A stretch of DNA of 64,000 bases from Megalonaias nervosa (GCA_016617855.1 JAECUM010009792.1:1-64000), one strand, 5' to 3'. Numbered from the stretch's first letter, positions 42,050 to 55,901 are shown. The notes: generated by a model from the sequence alone, not told the origin. Program-made: numbers and translations.

Positions 42050-42765
42050 GAGTTTGTGAGATCCACTGTATACATCACAAAATCCCCACTGGCTTACTTT
42101 GTGTGTGAGGTCCACTGTGTACATCACAAAATCCCCACTGGCTTAATTAGTGTGTGAGATCCACTGTGTACATCACAAAATCCCCACTGGCTTATTTAGT
42201 GTGTGAGATCCACTGTATACATCACAAAATCCCCACTGGCTTAATTAGTGTGTGAGATCCACTGTGTACATCACAAAATCCCCACTGGCTTAATTAGTGT
42301 GTGAGATCCACTGTGTACATCACAAAATCCCCACTGGCTTATTTAGTGTGTGAGATCCACTGTGTACATCACAAAATCCCCACTGGCTTATTTAGTGTGT
42401 GAGGTCCACTGTATACATCACAAAATCCCCACTGGCTTATTTAGTGTGTGAGATCCACTGTATACATCACAAAATCCCCACTGGCTTATTTAGTGTGTGA
42501 GATCCACTGTATACATCACAAAATCCCCACTGGCTTAATTAGTGTGTGAGATCCACTGTATACATCACAAAATCCCCACTGGCTTATTTAGTGTGTGAGA
42601 TCCACTGTGTACATCACAAAATCCCCACTGGCTTAATTAGTGTGTGAGATTTACTGTATACATCACAAAATCCCCACTGGCTTATTTAGTGTGTGAGATC
42701 CACTGTGTACATCACAAAATCCCCACTGGCTTAATTAGTGTGTGAGATCCACTGTATACATTCTT
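42050..42765. repeat. Minisatellite, 49-bp units, ~14.5 copies, highly homogeneous
   Basis: The unit 'gtgtgagatccactgtgtac' plus 'atcacaaaatccccactggc' and 'ttaattagt' has almost no divergence. Only gtgtac/gtatac and ttaatt/ttattt alternate. It is the youngest-looking array in the window. Confidence 0.96.
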
Positions 42766-42769
42766 GAGA

Positions 42770-44995
42770 ATCTGCATTTAAAGTTATAGTGATACAGTGC
42801 CAACCTCACCCTCTTCTTAGACCATTCCTTCTGCATTGAAAAGGAAGAATTTTAAAATGAAATAGACCCATATGGCTTGAAAAATGCTGAAAATATTACT
42901 CCAATAAATCCATCTTGTTTAGTTATTAAATAGGTTATATGCAGAACTTATCATATTATACGTGAATCAACAATATATGGGGAGAGGCTTAAATACTATA
43001 CATGGCAGTATATTTTTGTGATTTTTTTGCTGATGTGTTTTAGAGCTATTTGTATAACACTTAATTGCCTTCATTGTAGTCACTTATCTCCTGGTTAAAG
43101 CCAGTCCATATCATCATTGCCTTTATGTCTGTCATTTTGCCAGTAATTGGAAGTGAAAATTTGTCTCTGTCAATATTGAGAGTATAGTTGATATTTGCAT
43201 TAAACCTGTACTCCATCTGAATTATCATAATGACATTTACAAAGTATTTGATGCATACCAAACTTTGCAAAGAATTTTCATAATAATCAAGATGAGATCT
43301 GTGTACATGCCTTCCACATTTTAGCAGATCCTGAAAATTCACGACCCGCTTACTTATAATGCCGAGTTAGGTGTTGATTCTTTTTTGTTTTTAAAGGAAT
43401 GTCAAACAGATCGACTCCAACTTGCTTAGCATTAGAAAAGGGTGTTCAAAATCAAACCTCAGTATTTTACTCATTTCATTGGTTAAAATCATGGTTGATA
43501 AACATTAATTTAGAATGAATATGATGAAATTGGCAAATTTTAGTAAGAAATCATGTTTTATCAGACTGTCATTAAAACTATTTTCATGTCTATCAGTGAA
43601 AATGCCTACTGTTGGTAACATTAACAATTAAAGAAGTCTAGTAAAGTGATATTTGTGTTATTTTTATTTTCTAATTTGGTTTCAGTGTAATCATTATAAA
43701 CATCACATAGCTTCATCTATTCAAAATGTGAAAATAGTCAGCCAACAGTCTGCTTCAATGGGTACCTGAACAGGTGCCATCTGAGTCACATCTGTTTAAA
43801 ATTTTATGACCATTTCACGTAATAACATAACATAATTAAGATATTGATTTCCTTTGATATGTGTGGGAGGTACATGCACTGCAGCAATATATGCAGGATC
43901 AGCCTCATTGCTTGCTAAAATCACATGACATCTATTAATTTACTTGTCTTATCTGTAAGTACCTGTTCAAAAAATGCAGTATACAATCAGATTATATATG
44001 AAATATCTGGACTACTAGTTAGATTGTTAATCTGAACCACTTTTCATGAAACAACACCAACAAAAAATACTTACATTACAACTGCATAAACAGCCCATAT
44101 TCCTGTACCCTACACTACTTGACCAATTCCTCAAGTACTCGGTAGAAACAAAAACACCACCATATTCCTAAACCTAACAACTGGTCCACTTTCTTTAGAT
44201 ATAGATTTTCAGCGATGTTCACAACCTCTCCATCAATACCTTACTACTGAAACAAATGCTAATACTGTAAAAGGAGTTGATAGAGTGCTATAATTGTTGC
44301 TTGTCAGAATCAGAGGTCGCAATGGAACAGAGGAATGCTGTACACCAATGATGCAGAGACTGGTCATTTAGGAAGGCATTCATGTGGAGATCAAAATTTT
44401 ATGTTTACATCATTGCAAAGCTTATTGATTTACCTGTACGTGCCTTTAGTGGGACCATTCAGTATGTATATAGATACACACAGAGAATTTGAAAAACAGT
44501 AAAATGAAGGATACATTCAAATAGGAGAAATGGTAGCAAAAAAAATAGGGAAATTCATTGCGCGCTTTTGTAAATGAACCAAAACAATCAAGTGAGCCAT
44601 GTACTGAGATTAAATGTGTTTAAGAAAATTGCTGATTAATTAAATTGACTGCACCATAACTAATTACCTTTGCTGAATATGCCTCTGTGTTGCTCTATGT
44701 ACATGATGTTGTGTCAATAAGGCTGGTCTCTTTGGGACTATCATGTTGCCTCTCTGCAGCATGGCTTGCACATGAGCATTGGGTTACCCAGTGATATTTG
44801 TGTGCAAGGGCATTGCCTAGCAGAAAATCAATACTTGGCTGATGGTAGGAATTATATACATGACAGTAGTTTCTGTTCCTGAATGTACAAATGATGTATA
44901 TTCTGGGTAAAGCACTCTGTCAGTGATGAGAAATTTTAATACACAGCACTAATTTATGCTGAAACACACACTAACAGAGATGCAACATTGAAATG
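42770..44995. other. No confirmed gene
   Basis: The only point of note is an open minus-strand block at about 43066-43330, with a TTTTCAG acceptor-like site at its 5' side, discussed as a finding. Otherwise nothing is recognised. Confidence 0.45.
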
Positions 44996-44999
44996 GAGC

Positions 45000-45270
45000 A
45001 CTGTATTATACTGAAACAAACAGGCAGACAGACAAAACATTGGTAGATAAGAAATTCCAATACAACACTGTCCAATACTAAAAGAGGTGGACAGACAAAA
45101 TATTTGTAGACAAGAAATTCAAATACAATACTGTTTTATACTAAAAGAGGTGGACAGACAAAACATGGGTAGCAAGAAATTCAAAATAATATGGCTTGAT
45201 ACTAAAATATGGGGACAGACAAAACATTGATAGACAAGAAATTCAAATACAAATACTGTTGAATACTAAC
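45000..45270. repeat. Tandem repeat, ~60-bp units, 4-5 copies
   Basis: Units 'ggacagacaaaacattggta' plus 'gacaagaaattcaaatacaa' and 'tactgttgatactaaa' repeat with indels. Confidence 0.8.
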
Positions 45271-46424
45271 TTCCTAACAAAATGGTGAAAGCTGAGATCT
45301 TACAGTACTTTTTGGTCCTGAAATACACAATACATTCATAATTGATCAAGTTAATTATGTACAGTGAAGGCAGAGACCATCAATTACAGCAATAGTAACT
45401 GAATTGGCTAAGTTGTAATACAGTTAAAAATTTTCTAATGCAAGGTTCATATGTCAGGTGTTACTTCCTCCAAGATATTTTATTTATTAAAATTAGCACC
45501 TAAAGCTGCTTATATAAAGCAGAAATATGCCTGTATGTTTGAAAATTTCTTACAGTTAAAGATAAAACAAAATCACATGGAGTTCACATAAGAAAGCATA
45601 GCAGTTAGAAATGCAAATTAGAAGAGAGTTTATGGTAGTAGCAATCTACACTTATTTGAATTTTCCAACATCACTGAATCCTACATCAAGAAAACAATAA
45701 CACTGAAAATCTGTTAACTTGGCTCTGTAAAACTTCAGCTTGATTTAACTATCAGACGTCTCTGATTTATTAAATGGACCACACAGAATGGAGAAAAAGT
45801 TGAATACATAGTATTTTTCCATGGAATATCACCTATGGACAGATGAACATGAAGAACAGAGGTTAAAATGATGTAAATAAATGTTTGACATTTACCTGCA
45901 AATTTGGACAAGAAATAAGCAAAATCACAAGATGGCTTTACCAGGATTACACAGGTATCACTTGATTAAAGGATGCTCCTATGCTTAGTTACCTGAATGG
46001 GTGTTAAATAGAAAGGCTTGCATAAACGTTCAAAATAATCACAGCGGCAAATTGTTTACTTTGCAATTGAATCTGTGCTAGAGCTAGTTATTGCTTGAAC
46101 TAAAGCCTTGTAACAGTACAGTGTAAAAAGTTTGAACCTGCAGATAAACTCTCTCGATTTGTATGAAATAGCTGAAGACTAGAAGAGCAGTTTAAATGGC
46201 AGAAAAAAGAAAGTGATAAACATATTGGTATATTTATTCCTTTTGATGGTATGGAAACAAGCAACTATGCTGGCATGCAAGATTTGTCAAAATTGGTATC
46301 ATCAAGAAAGAGCAAGCACCTTAAGAAGAAACACATGTAAAACTGGTTAAAATTTTAAATGTACGAGGTACATCAGACCACAAAGGCCCTGTTACAGAGT
46401 AGATAGATAGACTTCTTGCCTGAA
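45271..46424. other. No gene seen
   Basis: AT-rich intergenic-looking sequence with no recognised feature. Confidence 0.5.
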
Positions 46425-46640
46425 AAGACTCTCACCTTATAGAACACTGACATGACACCTCTGTCTGCATGGATTCCAGTCTCGGGCTCGCGGATATGTA
46501 AGAAAACTTGCTAGTAGTATAGTATTCCATGGGCTGGTGGTTCTTCCAGGGGTTTCCCGGGTTCTTCCTACACCAGGCATACTGGCCGCCATGTGCTGAA
46601 AATGGCGTTAAACATATAACAGCAACAACAAGAACAATAA
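46425..46640 (+). mobile_element. Decayed tRNA-derived SINE
   Basis: Colinear with the full SINE at 55902: 'ctcacctta', 'cctctgtctgcatgg', a mutated B box (attccagtctc), 'ggtggttcttccaggggttt', 'ctggccgccatgt', 'ggcgttaaac' and an impure (AAC)n tail. A-box sequence is lost. No target duplication was identified. Confidence 0.8.
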
Positions 46641-46649
46641 ACCAGTACA

Positions 46650-47880
46650 TTGTGTGCTTTACGATCTATTAAATGCATATACTATGGGGTTTTTAATTTA
46701 GTTTTCAAATGTTACAGACTTATGATATACAGAGGTACGGATTGCATCTGGGTGTTTTATAACTGGCTGGGCATAATAGCAAGACTAGTCTACGCTTACC
46801 TATAACGAGCGCTAAACCTATGTTTTGATATAAATACGATAATTATTTAACATAAACGAGTACTTTTTATTGCTGTGAGAACTTTTCTCCTACTGTGAGA
46901 ATACAATATTTGAATAGAAAGCTAGAGACAACGAATCACTTAACAGGTAACTGCAGAAGTCCAGCTCTTAGAGACTCGAATTTTAATTTCAGATATCCCA
47001 TATCCATCGCACTATTGATTCATAATATGCCAGATCCATGGCACTATTGATTCATCTGTGTATCAAGTATCTTGATAAAATTATTGGTTATGAAATAAGC
47101 ACCATACCGAACAGTGACGAAAAGTAAATTTGATTTAACAATGAATTCATGGAATAAAGAGGAAGATGGCGAGGAAATAACAGCTGCAAGAACTAACAAT
47201 TCTGTTAATGATAAATTTACTTAATACTGACATTGTGGCACTTTTAAACCGAATTGTTTAGGAAAGATATTTATCTATATGAATACGAATGTTTAATGCA
47301 ACAACTGAACCAACCATAGATGTCTTTTTTTTTTCTTCAAGTCTTGGCAATTCTAGTGTATCATATAACAATTAGCAGAATGTATATGATGTTATGTAAC
47401 ATTTCACATTGAACTCACTCTTCAAAACTAGTCGTCTTTGATGTTGTGTGACATTTTTGAAGAGTTCAGGAATGTATCCATGACACTTCAAACCTGACCG
47501 AACGCACTACTGCAGTAAACCTGGTTTAGCACATAATGCTGCTTTAAAGGCATCAGATGTAAAACTCGAACTTATGAGAGATTATGACGTATGTCTAATG
47601 ATGACTGAGAGTGGAATTAGAGGCAATATAAGCATGATACCACAAAGATATATTGAAGATGTACAGATCTGATGGAGAAAAAGTTATTAAACATCACTGA
47701 TGTTAGTTATACATGGCGTATCTTGGAGATACAATCACATTTATACAACCATTCCTGCGGCTACCTTGAGAAGTCTGTATCAGACGAAAATGATTTATTC
47801 CCTACACACATACACACACGCACATACACTTGCAAAAGAAACTGATAAATGATTGCAAATGTACTGTATCCACTCTAGCA
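46650..47880. other. No gene seen
   Basis: Intergenic-looking sequence with a short (CA)n-like tract at about 47801-47830. Confidence 0.5.
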
Positions 47881-47884
47881 TAAT

Positions 47885-50055
47885 TTATTTTATTTTCAAT
47901 AATTTCTCCCGTAACCTGGCAGATCGCAGGGCCCCACTGATATATTTGCAACAATCTCTCTCCCTTTGGTCCTGTTCTCTGGTGCTTTTTGGGATTTGCA
48001 AAGCCCACTCTTGTAATAATCTTTGATGTTATCTTTTCATCTCTTCTTCTGTCTCTCTAGTTTTTTTCTTTCCTTCTACTATACCTTGTAGGAATGTCTT
48101 TGACAGGCCAGATGAGCGTGAGACATGACCATACCATTTTAGTTTGGGTTTCTTTACGGTGGTGAGCAGATCTTCATATGGTCAAACTGAACCTTGGATT
48201 CTAATTCGCCCCTCCTCATTAGAGGCGTGGTGTAAGTATGAGATTTTCAGGATCCTTCAAATACATATCATCTGTAAAGCATGGATTCTTCTCTCTAACT
48301 CTGTTGTCAGTGTCTACATCTCAGATGCATACAGGGATATGGAAATGATGAGGTGGCGCATAAGCTTGATCTTGGACCCAGGCGCAATGTTGATGTCCTT
48401 CCAAATAAGCTTCAGCCTAGCCAGTGCAGTTGTTGTCTGCGAAATCCTGAAAACTACCTTCATCAGAGGTTATAGCACCCAGATACCTGAAGCTTGTCAC
48501 TGTGCCCAGCTTCTGACCATTCACCCTTATTTCCTTTTGGATGCTATTCTGGTTCTTTGTCATTAGCTTGGTGTTTTCAGCACTTATCTCCATTCCATAC
48601 CTTGGTAATGTTTGGTAGAGATGGTTCACTAAGGTTTCCAGTTCTTGTTCATCTCCTACTCAGCCATCGACATCATCAGCGAAGCGCAAGTTGCTGTTTG
48701 TTCTGCCTCCAGCACTGACACTGCCCTCATGGTCTTCCAAGGCATCGGACATGATTTTCTTCAGGTAGATATTGAAGAGAGTGGGTGAGAGAAGGCACCC
48801 TTATCTGACTCTGTTATCCTAAATCAGTCTCCAACGTTATCATTGACGAAAAACTGCAGTAGTCGCCTTGTCATACTGGTTTTCTGGCTACTGATTAGTT
48901 TTGCGTTTACGTTGTATATCCGCATGGTGGCCAACAAGGCTTCATGCCATACCCTGTCGAAAGTCTTCTTGAAGTCAATGAAAACATGATAGAGGTCCTG
49001 TTGATACTATAGATACGTTTCACCAAGGATTCTAAGATTGAAGATCTGGTCTTTAGTGCTACATCTTGCTCTGTAACCTGTCTGTTCTTCTGCAATGATG
49101 TGCTCTGCTTGATTCTGTTGATGATGATCTTAAGCATAACCTTGCCTGGGTGATCGATGAGGCTAATCGTTCGGTAGTTCTGGCACAGCTGCAGATTCCC
49201 TTTCTTAGGAAGAGTGATGATCATACACTAGGTCCATGGGGTGTGCCATTTTTTCATTTACCATATTTTGTCGTAGATTGTTGTGAGGACATCTATCACG
49301 GAGATTCCTCCTGCAAGAACAAGTTATGCCGGTTTATTGTCTACCCAGGCTGACATCCCCTTCTTTAGTGCCTTTACGACAGTCTCTACTTCTTCCCTGA
49401 GGATTGGGTGGTCAGCTTCGGCTGTAATCAGTGGGAAGTTTAGTATAACCTGGTTTCCAGAAGTCTCCTGATTGTAAAACTCTAAACAGTACTTCGTCCA
49501 TCTGTTACGAATCTCTTGATCTTATGTAAGACTCTTACCGACCTTATTCTAGATCATGGTCGATCTCCATGGTTAATCTTCTGTCAGGTTTTTACTAGCC
49601 GGTATGCCTTGTTACCTTTACTCTGGCTCAGGCTTTCTCGACTTCCTTACATTGGTTCTCTATCCAGCTTTCCTTCGCCTTCTTTAAGCTGTTCTTAATC
49701 CTGTTGTTTTTCTCCCTGTATTTTTCTGCCCCTCCAAGGTCATCTCGTTTCCTCCTGTTTTCTCCTCACATCACAGAGGTCGAGGACATCTGCTATGACC
49801 CTGGGCTTCTTTATTCAATGATGCTTGTAAAAGATCTGTGCCTATTACTGCCGTGTTGATCAAGAAGTCTAGGCTTATTTCTTCAGCAAAAAGAATCGTG
49901 AGTGGTACAAATTTGCCACCTACTGATGCTTCAAAGGTTTGTGCCATGATTGAATCTTGAAGTGTTTCAAGTTCAAACTTAATCCTTAGCTGCTTACCTG
50001 TCTTGGCTTCTTGGTATTCCTCATGACTTTTTCTCCTGGAAATTAAGTTTGAAAA
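47885..50055 (-). mobile_element. Second LINE, degraded, minus strand
   Basis: Minus-strand reading gives, 5' to 3': a KGNLQLCQNYRTISL block near 49170-49210; a broken fingers/palm region at 48910-49100; then VR*GCLLSPTLFNIYL, GGRTNSNLRFADDVDG with the FADD catalytic box (about 48660-48710); then GMEISAENTKLMT and GTVTSFRYLGAITSDEGS. The motif order is that of non-LTR reverse transcriptases. The Gln of VRQG is a stop, and frames shift several times, so the copy is dead. It belongs to a different LINE family from the fragment at 300-1277. Both ends are approximate. Confidence 0.87.
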
Positions 50056-50759
50056 TGTTTGATGTTGAAACCTTTTTCTGGCTTTAAGTTGACTGTTGAT
50101 GTGGTAAACTACTTGATATTGGCCTAGAATGGGAGACGTTATAGTGCTATCTATTTTTGTTGTGATGTAATCGTAAATTATATCCCGGATATTTCAGCCC
50201 TTATGTAATACAATTAATGACTACAGCAATAACAATACAAGGAAGAACTTCAATAAACAGCAGTAATTATAGATGAGTGACATTTTTCTTTCTCTAACTT
50301 TGTTTAACTTAACAGAGGGTTTCGTTTATCTTTATTTAGTTCAAAGTAAAAAAGATTGGAATTTTTACTGTGTGGAAACTGAAGTTAACTTGCGTTAGTT
50401 TTTCTATTATTGCTGCTTTGACAACATGCTGATGTTTTAAGTTTCCTGTAACACCGGACACTCTCTTACATCTTTTCCAAGAAACAAACACAGTCACTAA
50501 GGGCTTCAAATTCATGTCAATCCCCAGATCATTGGCAATATCTATAACAGATTCAATATCAAATGGAGAAAGATAACCCATGAAGTTCACAGGTAATCAT
50601 GCAAGTAAAGGATGGTTGGATGCAATTTATGAACATAAGCGGATTATCCAAATAAACATTATGCAAAGCAACCGAAATAATTTGTAACCTGATATAAAAA
50701 AAAAACAAACCTGTGCATACAGATTTTATAAAAAGTTTCTCAAGCAAATACATGGAACC

Positions 50760-50920
50760 GACACACCGTATGTATGTATGTATGTATGTATGTATGTTGT
50801 TTCTTTGGGTGTAACCTTATCAATCAGCACATAACAGGCTAAACATGGCGGCCAGTATATCTGGTGGAGGAAGAACCCGTAAAAATCCCGGGAAGGACCA
50901 CTACCACTACAATATATATG
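50760..50920 (-). mobile_element. SINE 3' fragment, minus strand
   Basis: The reverse complement reads 'ccgggatttttacgggttct', 'tcctccaccagatatactgg' and 'ccgccatgtttagcctgtta', as in the SINE tail. It is preceded on the plus strand by a (GTAT)n microsatellite at about 50768-50796. It is a partial, old copy. Confidence 0.7.
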
Positions 50921-53385
50921 CTTAGCTACATCAATAAATATAGGGGGTTGCATTTAGTTTGCTTATTCGTTCGTTGTTATCTTTTTTGTTTTACACTAGA
51001 TTCGACCAGAATTGTTTTGCTATGACAGATTTATAGATTAATATTCCGTCATCTATACTATAACAGTAGTTAGGATATAGGTCATGTAATGTCCACACAT
51101 CATGAAATTATGCTTATGACGAGGAAGTAAAGTATTATTGTATCTTGCTGCTGTTTCTCTTCAAATAATTACTAGACAAAGCAACGATTTCAATGCAATT
51201 TTGATACTTGTTTTGATTACATTATCATGCTTTCGACAGTTTCGATTTGAGGAGATGGCACGTAGTAAAGTATGAAACGCACATAATGGTTGATAAATCA
51301 TTTTCTGTGTTTGTACATTTTCAAGCTTTCTCTTTTATGATCTGAGAGGATGGAAACTAATAAATCGCTTTACAATTAACTTTACAACTTTGCATTAGTA
51401 AAGTGCCCAAGTAGGTAGAGAAATCAATTCTTGAGTTTCTGCATTATGAAGCTTATCGACTGTTGCGATCTGACGATATGTATTGGTTTAGTTTGGTTTG
51501 GTGTTTTATATTCCAGCAACAAACGTAGGTCATTTAGTGCCTTATCAGATAGCGTAATGAGAAAAAGAAGTTGCAAAATGCACAGCTAGGTAGACCAATA
51601 AATACAAGTTGTAAATTGCACAGGTAGGTAGATCAATAAATAAAATTTATAAACTACACATCTAAGTAGATCAATAATTGTGTCAGTTTTATTTATACAT
51701 GCCTTATCAATAATGAATTCGACTGTGCTGCAATACATTTTGTGAAAACAAGTTACTAACAGTAGACGCTATACACCAAAATGTCATACAAAAAAATAAA
51801 TTAAACAGCCTTTTCCACAATTGTTATTGACATTAATATTAATAGTGTGATCAGCATAAATAATGTATTTTTTGAGGGGGGGTTGGGGGGGCATGAAATT
51901 CCTGTCAGATAACAAACGTTTTGTTTACTCATTAGACATTAAAATATATCACGAAACAAACATATGCAGTGTAAATGAATTAGGTATGCGTTATCCAAAG
52001 TTTGGTTAATAGTTTGGTTGAAAAATCAACTCATATGGCCGGATGTAAAGTAAAAAATGAAATGGCAACAGTATCAAAAGTTTGTATCTTTAAATAGCAC
52101 TAATATTTCTTCAGGAGTAATTACTAGAGAAGCAATAGGTAACTGTCATGGATTCACAGGAACCGATAGGTAACGTTTGGTTTTACAGGAAGCAATAGGT
52201 AACGATCAATCATCTACAGGAAGCTGTTCCAATTATTTGATCCTAAAGGACCGGATGTCGAAAGAATTTGACTCAATGAAATAGCATGGAAGAATTGCAA
52301 ATGAAATCTGCATTAATTATAGATACAAACACACTTGATTGCTTGAATGAAAAATTGATTAAGCTTAATAGTTTTACCAACCTTCTAATAATCAGGTTAA
52401 ACATGTAGTGGTGGAATTTATGATGGGTAATAGCGTACATATTGTTTTCAACTTTTTGTGGATAATCGTTCCAACGCAGCGTGTACTTTTCAGCACAACA
52501 TTTAATAAAGATTTAAACGTAACTTAAGTACAAATCTAACAAGCAGGAGGACAAGATTTCACAAGGAGTCAGTAAATTAATTAATAACCTCATTGTATAA
52601 CCTACACCGCGGGCAATATTACACGTGAACTGTTACCAATCAAAATTACAAAAATAAGCCAAATTATATTTATTTTACCGAGTTGTTTCTTCATCTCGTT
52701 TCATATTAATGTGAAAGGAGACTAACGATACATTGGTAAACAATTTCCGTAGAACGCTTGTGGAAGGCATTAACATGTCCTAATGAAGCAATCGTCTTTA
52801 CAAGTGGAATGATTGACAGGTTAGGAGAAATCGGATTGAATAAGGCATTGTGAATAACAAATGCAGAAATTCCGATTAGAGGAGAAAATGAGCAAAATAT
52901 TGGCAATTATTTATACAATATTTGTGTACAGAAAAATGCAACAAGACTTTCACATAACCAGAATGGTGCTCTGATTTCTGATTTAATATTTCGCATGCAA
53001 ACGATTCTAGTGTGGAAGAAGGTGGTAATTAAGACTACAAACTCAAAAACGTTTATTCGCAGTACGATGCTATTACGATTACTTCAGAACCAGTTGCTAA
53101 ATAACGATCAGTTAATGAATAATAAAACAATAATCAGATTGGCTTCTTTTACGGTTATATAACGAGAGAGAGATCGAGAGAGAGAGAGATCGAGAGATCG
53201 TATGATAGAATCTTCGTGAACCTTACTCTTAATTCTCTCAAACGAGTTTAATGGGTGCTTTGGTGCTCAGTAACAAAGAAAACAAAATATTGGTGACTAT
53301 AGAATTCCGACCAAATGCGAATTATTACCATGGTTTTCAGTTTATACAAACGTTGACAGACACAGCAAAGCATCAAAAGGCTAGC
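50921..53385. other. No gene seen
   Basis: AT-rich sequence with minor repeats: 'caggtaggtagatcaataaa' near 51560-51680, 'aggaagcaataggtaac' near 52125-52225, and a (GA)n/'gagatcga' tract at 53165-53198. Confidence 0.55.
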
Positions 53386-53439
53386 AACGCTAGTGTTTTA
53401 AAAATTTAAATGATAACCGTTGCATCGGGATTTATAAAG

Positions 53440-53590
53440 GAAGTAAATATGACATCCGATTGCATGGTAGTGGTTTTAAGTTAGTCAGCATGATACCAGA
53501 TTGCATGGTAGTGGTCTTCAATTAGTCATCATCCATGACATCAGGTTTCATGGTGGTGGTCCTCAATTAGACAACATGATATCATCCCAG
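53440..53590. repeat. Tandem repeat, ~55-bp units, 3 copies
   Basis: 'atgacatccgattgcatggt' plus 'agtggtcttcaattagtca' recurs three times just upstream of the Hsp70-like pseudogene. Confidence 0.75.
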
Positions 53591-53927
53591 GACAAAGACG
53601 TTGCCTCCATATTTGGCCTCTGACAAAAAGTAAGGGGGACCAATAGGAAATTCTTCCTACTCGAGTCTGCATTATACAAAGCTACCAAAATAATTACCTA
53701 CAAAATACCCTCTTCACTTCAGAGAATTATATTCTTGACAATCGTTCCATCGAAATTATGGAGACAGCGGAGTAATCCAAATCGATATATGTGTGTGTGG
53801 GTGTGGGTGTGTGTGATTATATATATTTGTCACCAGAAATTTTAGAGATCACTACTTCAACTGTAACATGCATTCCACTCCCTCTATTGTTCCTGGGGCC
53901 ATTTGAGTTCTATTTTTACGGGTTTAA

Positions 53928-54262
53928 ATGGAGGATGAAGATCGTAAAGATAAAAGCATGGCAGTTGCCAACATAGCGACTTCAAATACGATTTTGGTTG
54001 TATGGACATTGGAACAACATATTCCGACTATGCCTTCTCCTTCAAACCAGAGTATGAGCGGGACAAACGGAAAATCTTTACCAAGCATTGGAAGCCTGAT
54101 GGGCAAGAAAGAACATCAAGCGTTCTTCTTCCAAACTAAAATCAGGGATTGCTGGTGTTTGGAATTGATGCCAAAAATGAGTATGCACAATTAGCAGACG
54201 ACAATGCTTACCACGGCTGCTACTATTTCTACCGCTTCAAAATCACCTTGCATGATACTGAT
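53928..54262 (+). pseudogene. HSPA12-type pseudogene, exon 1
   Basis: Begins at an ATG (MEDEDRKDKSMAVAN), runs to NTILVV, then needs a frame change near 54001 to enter MDIGTTYSDYAF. A TAA at 54137-54139 interrupts LLPN*NQGLLVFGIDAKNEYA. It ends YRFKITLHDTD|GTAAGT. Confidence 0.85.
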
Positions 54263-54269
54263 GTAAGTC

Positions 54270-55055
54270 CTATTCAGTTTCTTAAGGCATTTCAACTCGG
54301 TGCTGTATATCTTTACAAAAAATATGAAACTTGATTGTAATAGTTTGTTTCATTTGGAATTTTTGTTTTGCTCCTATGCCTTATCTAGCAAGTTACGATG
54401 TATATTTTTACTTTTCCCCTTATGGTTTGAATTAAGGCAAATTCCTAACAAATTAGGGGTACATTTTCAAATCATGAAACGTAATGTGGGCATCTTACCA
54501 ATAACTGACGAGGTCTTACGACAGTAGGGAAAGGTTCCGAGTTCTGATTTGATCAGATATATTACTGCGATCGCTTCGAAGTGTTTTCCACGTTGATATA
54601 TTGGCGTGTGTTAAAAAGGCAGACCTGCAGACTTCGGGTATTCCAGTTTAGAGCCCGATCTGTGTGTGTGTGTTGGCACAAAGAATTATAACAGCGCAAA
54701 TTCAAAACGGTTTCCCAACATTTCTGGCTAAGCAAGCTTTTCGTCAAAGGGAGAAAACTATGTTCAAAACAAACACTTAACACAAAATCTACGAAAAATT
54801 CTGGACTCCTGCACCTTAGAGTCACTAGTGGCAATTTACAACAAGAAATATAACGATGCACAGTTGCACCGGAATAGCAGAAGAGCGGGTTCTTGCGTCT
54901 ATCACATTACAAACCCGGCGGTATGCTTTAACATAATTCAAAGTTAAGAACAAAGGGCGATACAAAGAGTGATGAAAGATCGACGCCAAAAATAATGTCT
55001 CGGTAGAGTTATGCAAGGAGGTTTTGAAGGAAAGATGTTATAATTATTGTGTGTC
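54270..55055. other. Pseudogene intron, no feature
   Basis: Unremarkable sequence between exon 1 and the (AAT)n tract. Open frames here lack any family resemblance. Confidence 0.5.
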
Positions 55056-55059
55056 GGAC

Positions 55060-55060
<1 letters not shown>

Positions 55061-55088
<28 letters not shown>
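55061..55088. repeat. (AAT)n microsatellite
   Basis: About nine AAT units. Confidence 0.95.
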
Positions 55089-55091
<3 letters not shown>

Positions 55092-55525
55092 TCATAAAAA
55101 TGTAATCATCAAGATATAATTACTTGGTAGATACAAACGCAAACTTTGCGTCGGGTGCGCAATTAATGACTGGCTGTAATTTTGACAAGGCTGTAACGGG
55201 AAAGTTAGATTTTTTCATTTAGGCCGAATCTGCCATGAGTTTTAAATTTTAGTATCCAGTATTGTTCCTTACGTGTGCGTTCCATGTCAGTCCACCCTAA
55301 GTTAGATTCAGTTGGTAACATTTCGATTTTACTTCCTCTACACAATACGTATCCTATTTTCCCATACTATTTTGGTGAGTTATTTATGTTTCCATTTAAA
55401 TGTTTAGTTAACTATATTCCTTCCTGGAAAAGTCCTGTTTTCATGTTACTTTTGGTTTTAAATCTTCCTTTTTGTTTTCGACCTATTGCATTAACCTAAT
55501 CATATATTGTATCATTTAATTTAAG

Positions 55526-55528
55526 TTG

Positions 55529-55605
<77 letters not shown>
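55526..55605. repeat. (TA)n microsatellite, ~40 units
   Basis: A pure TA tract of about 80 bases that could form a cruciform or collapse in assembly. Confidence 0.98.
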
Positions 55606-55606
<1 letters not shown>

Positions 55607-55901
55607 CGTGTCTATGGTCTTAAAATACGTTAAAGAAAAGAGTGAGAAGCAACAAGTTTTGTAAAATTCAGCAAATAATTTATTACCTTGGAATACAAAG
55701 TGAAACATTAAAAAAGAACTTAAGGTATTTGCGAATTACATCCCAAATAATCAAAGAATTACAGACACAAGTCCCAATGAATGAACTTTAGTAGAAATCC
55801 ATATTAAATCCATTACTACTAGCATATAATGAAATTTAAAAAAAACTAACTAAAACAACATAAATTAAATATGCATAACAATATATAACAATAAATATAT
55901 C

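Noticed and set aside
42050..42765. Looks like a CRISPR array at first glance
   Set aside because: There are no unique spacers: the whole 49-bp period repeats. The setting is eukaryotic with no cas genes.
46432..46650. Minus-strand 72-codon frame
   Set aside because: It crosses the decayed SINE and reads its antisense.
48144..49698. Plus-strand open frames
   Set aside because: Antisense of the second LINE, which reads on the minus strand (FADD box, YRTISL block).
50336..50590. Minus-strand 84-codon frame (LSPFDIESVIDIANDLGID)
   Set aside because: Protein-like in composition but no family, splice sites or partner exons recognised. It lies just upstream of the LINE and could be part of it; not strong enough to call.
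53928..54194. 88-codon frame in the pseudogene's first exon taken as a complete small protein
   Set aside because: After residue ~25 it reads the wrong frame; the HSPA12 match continues in another frame, so this is a frameshift artefact.
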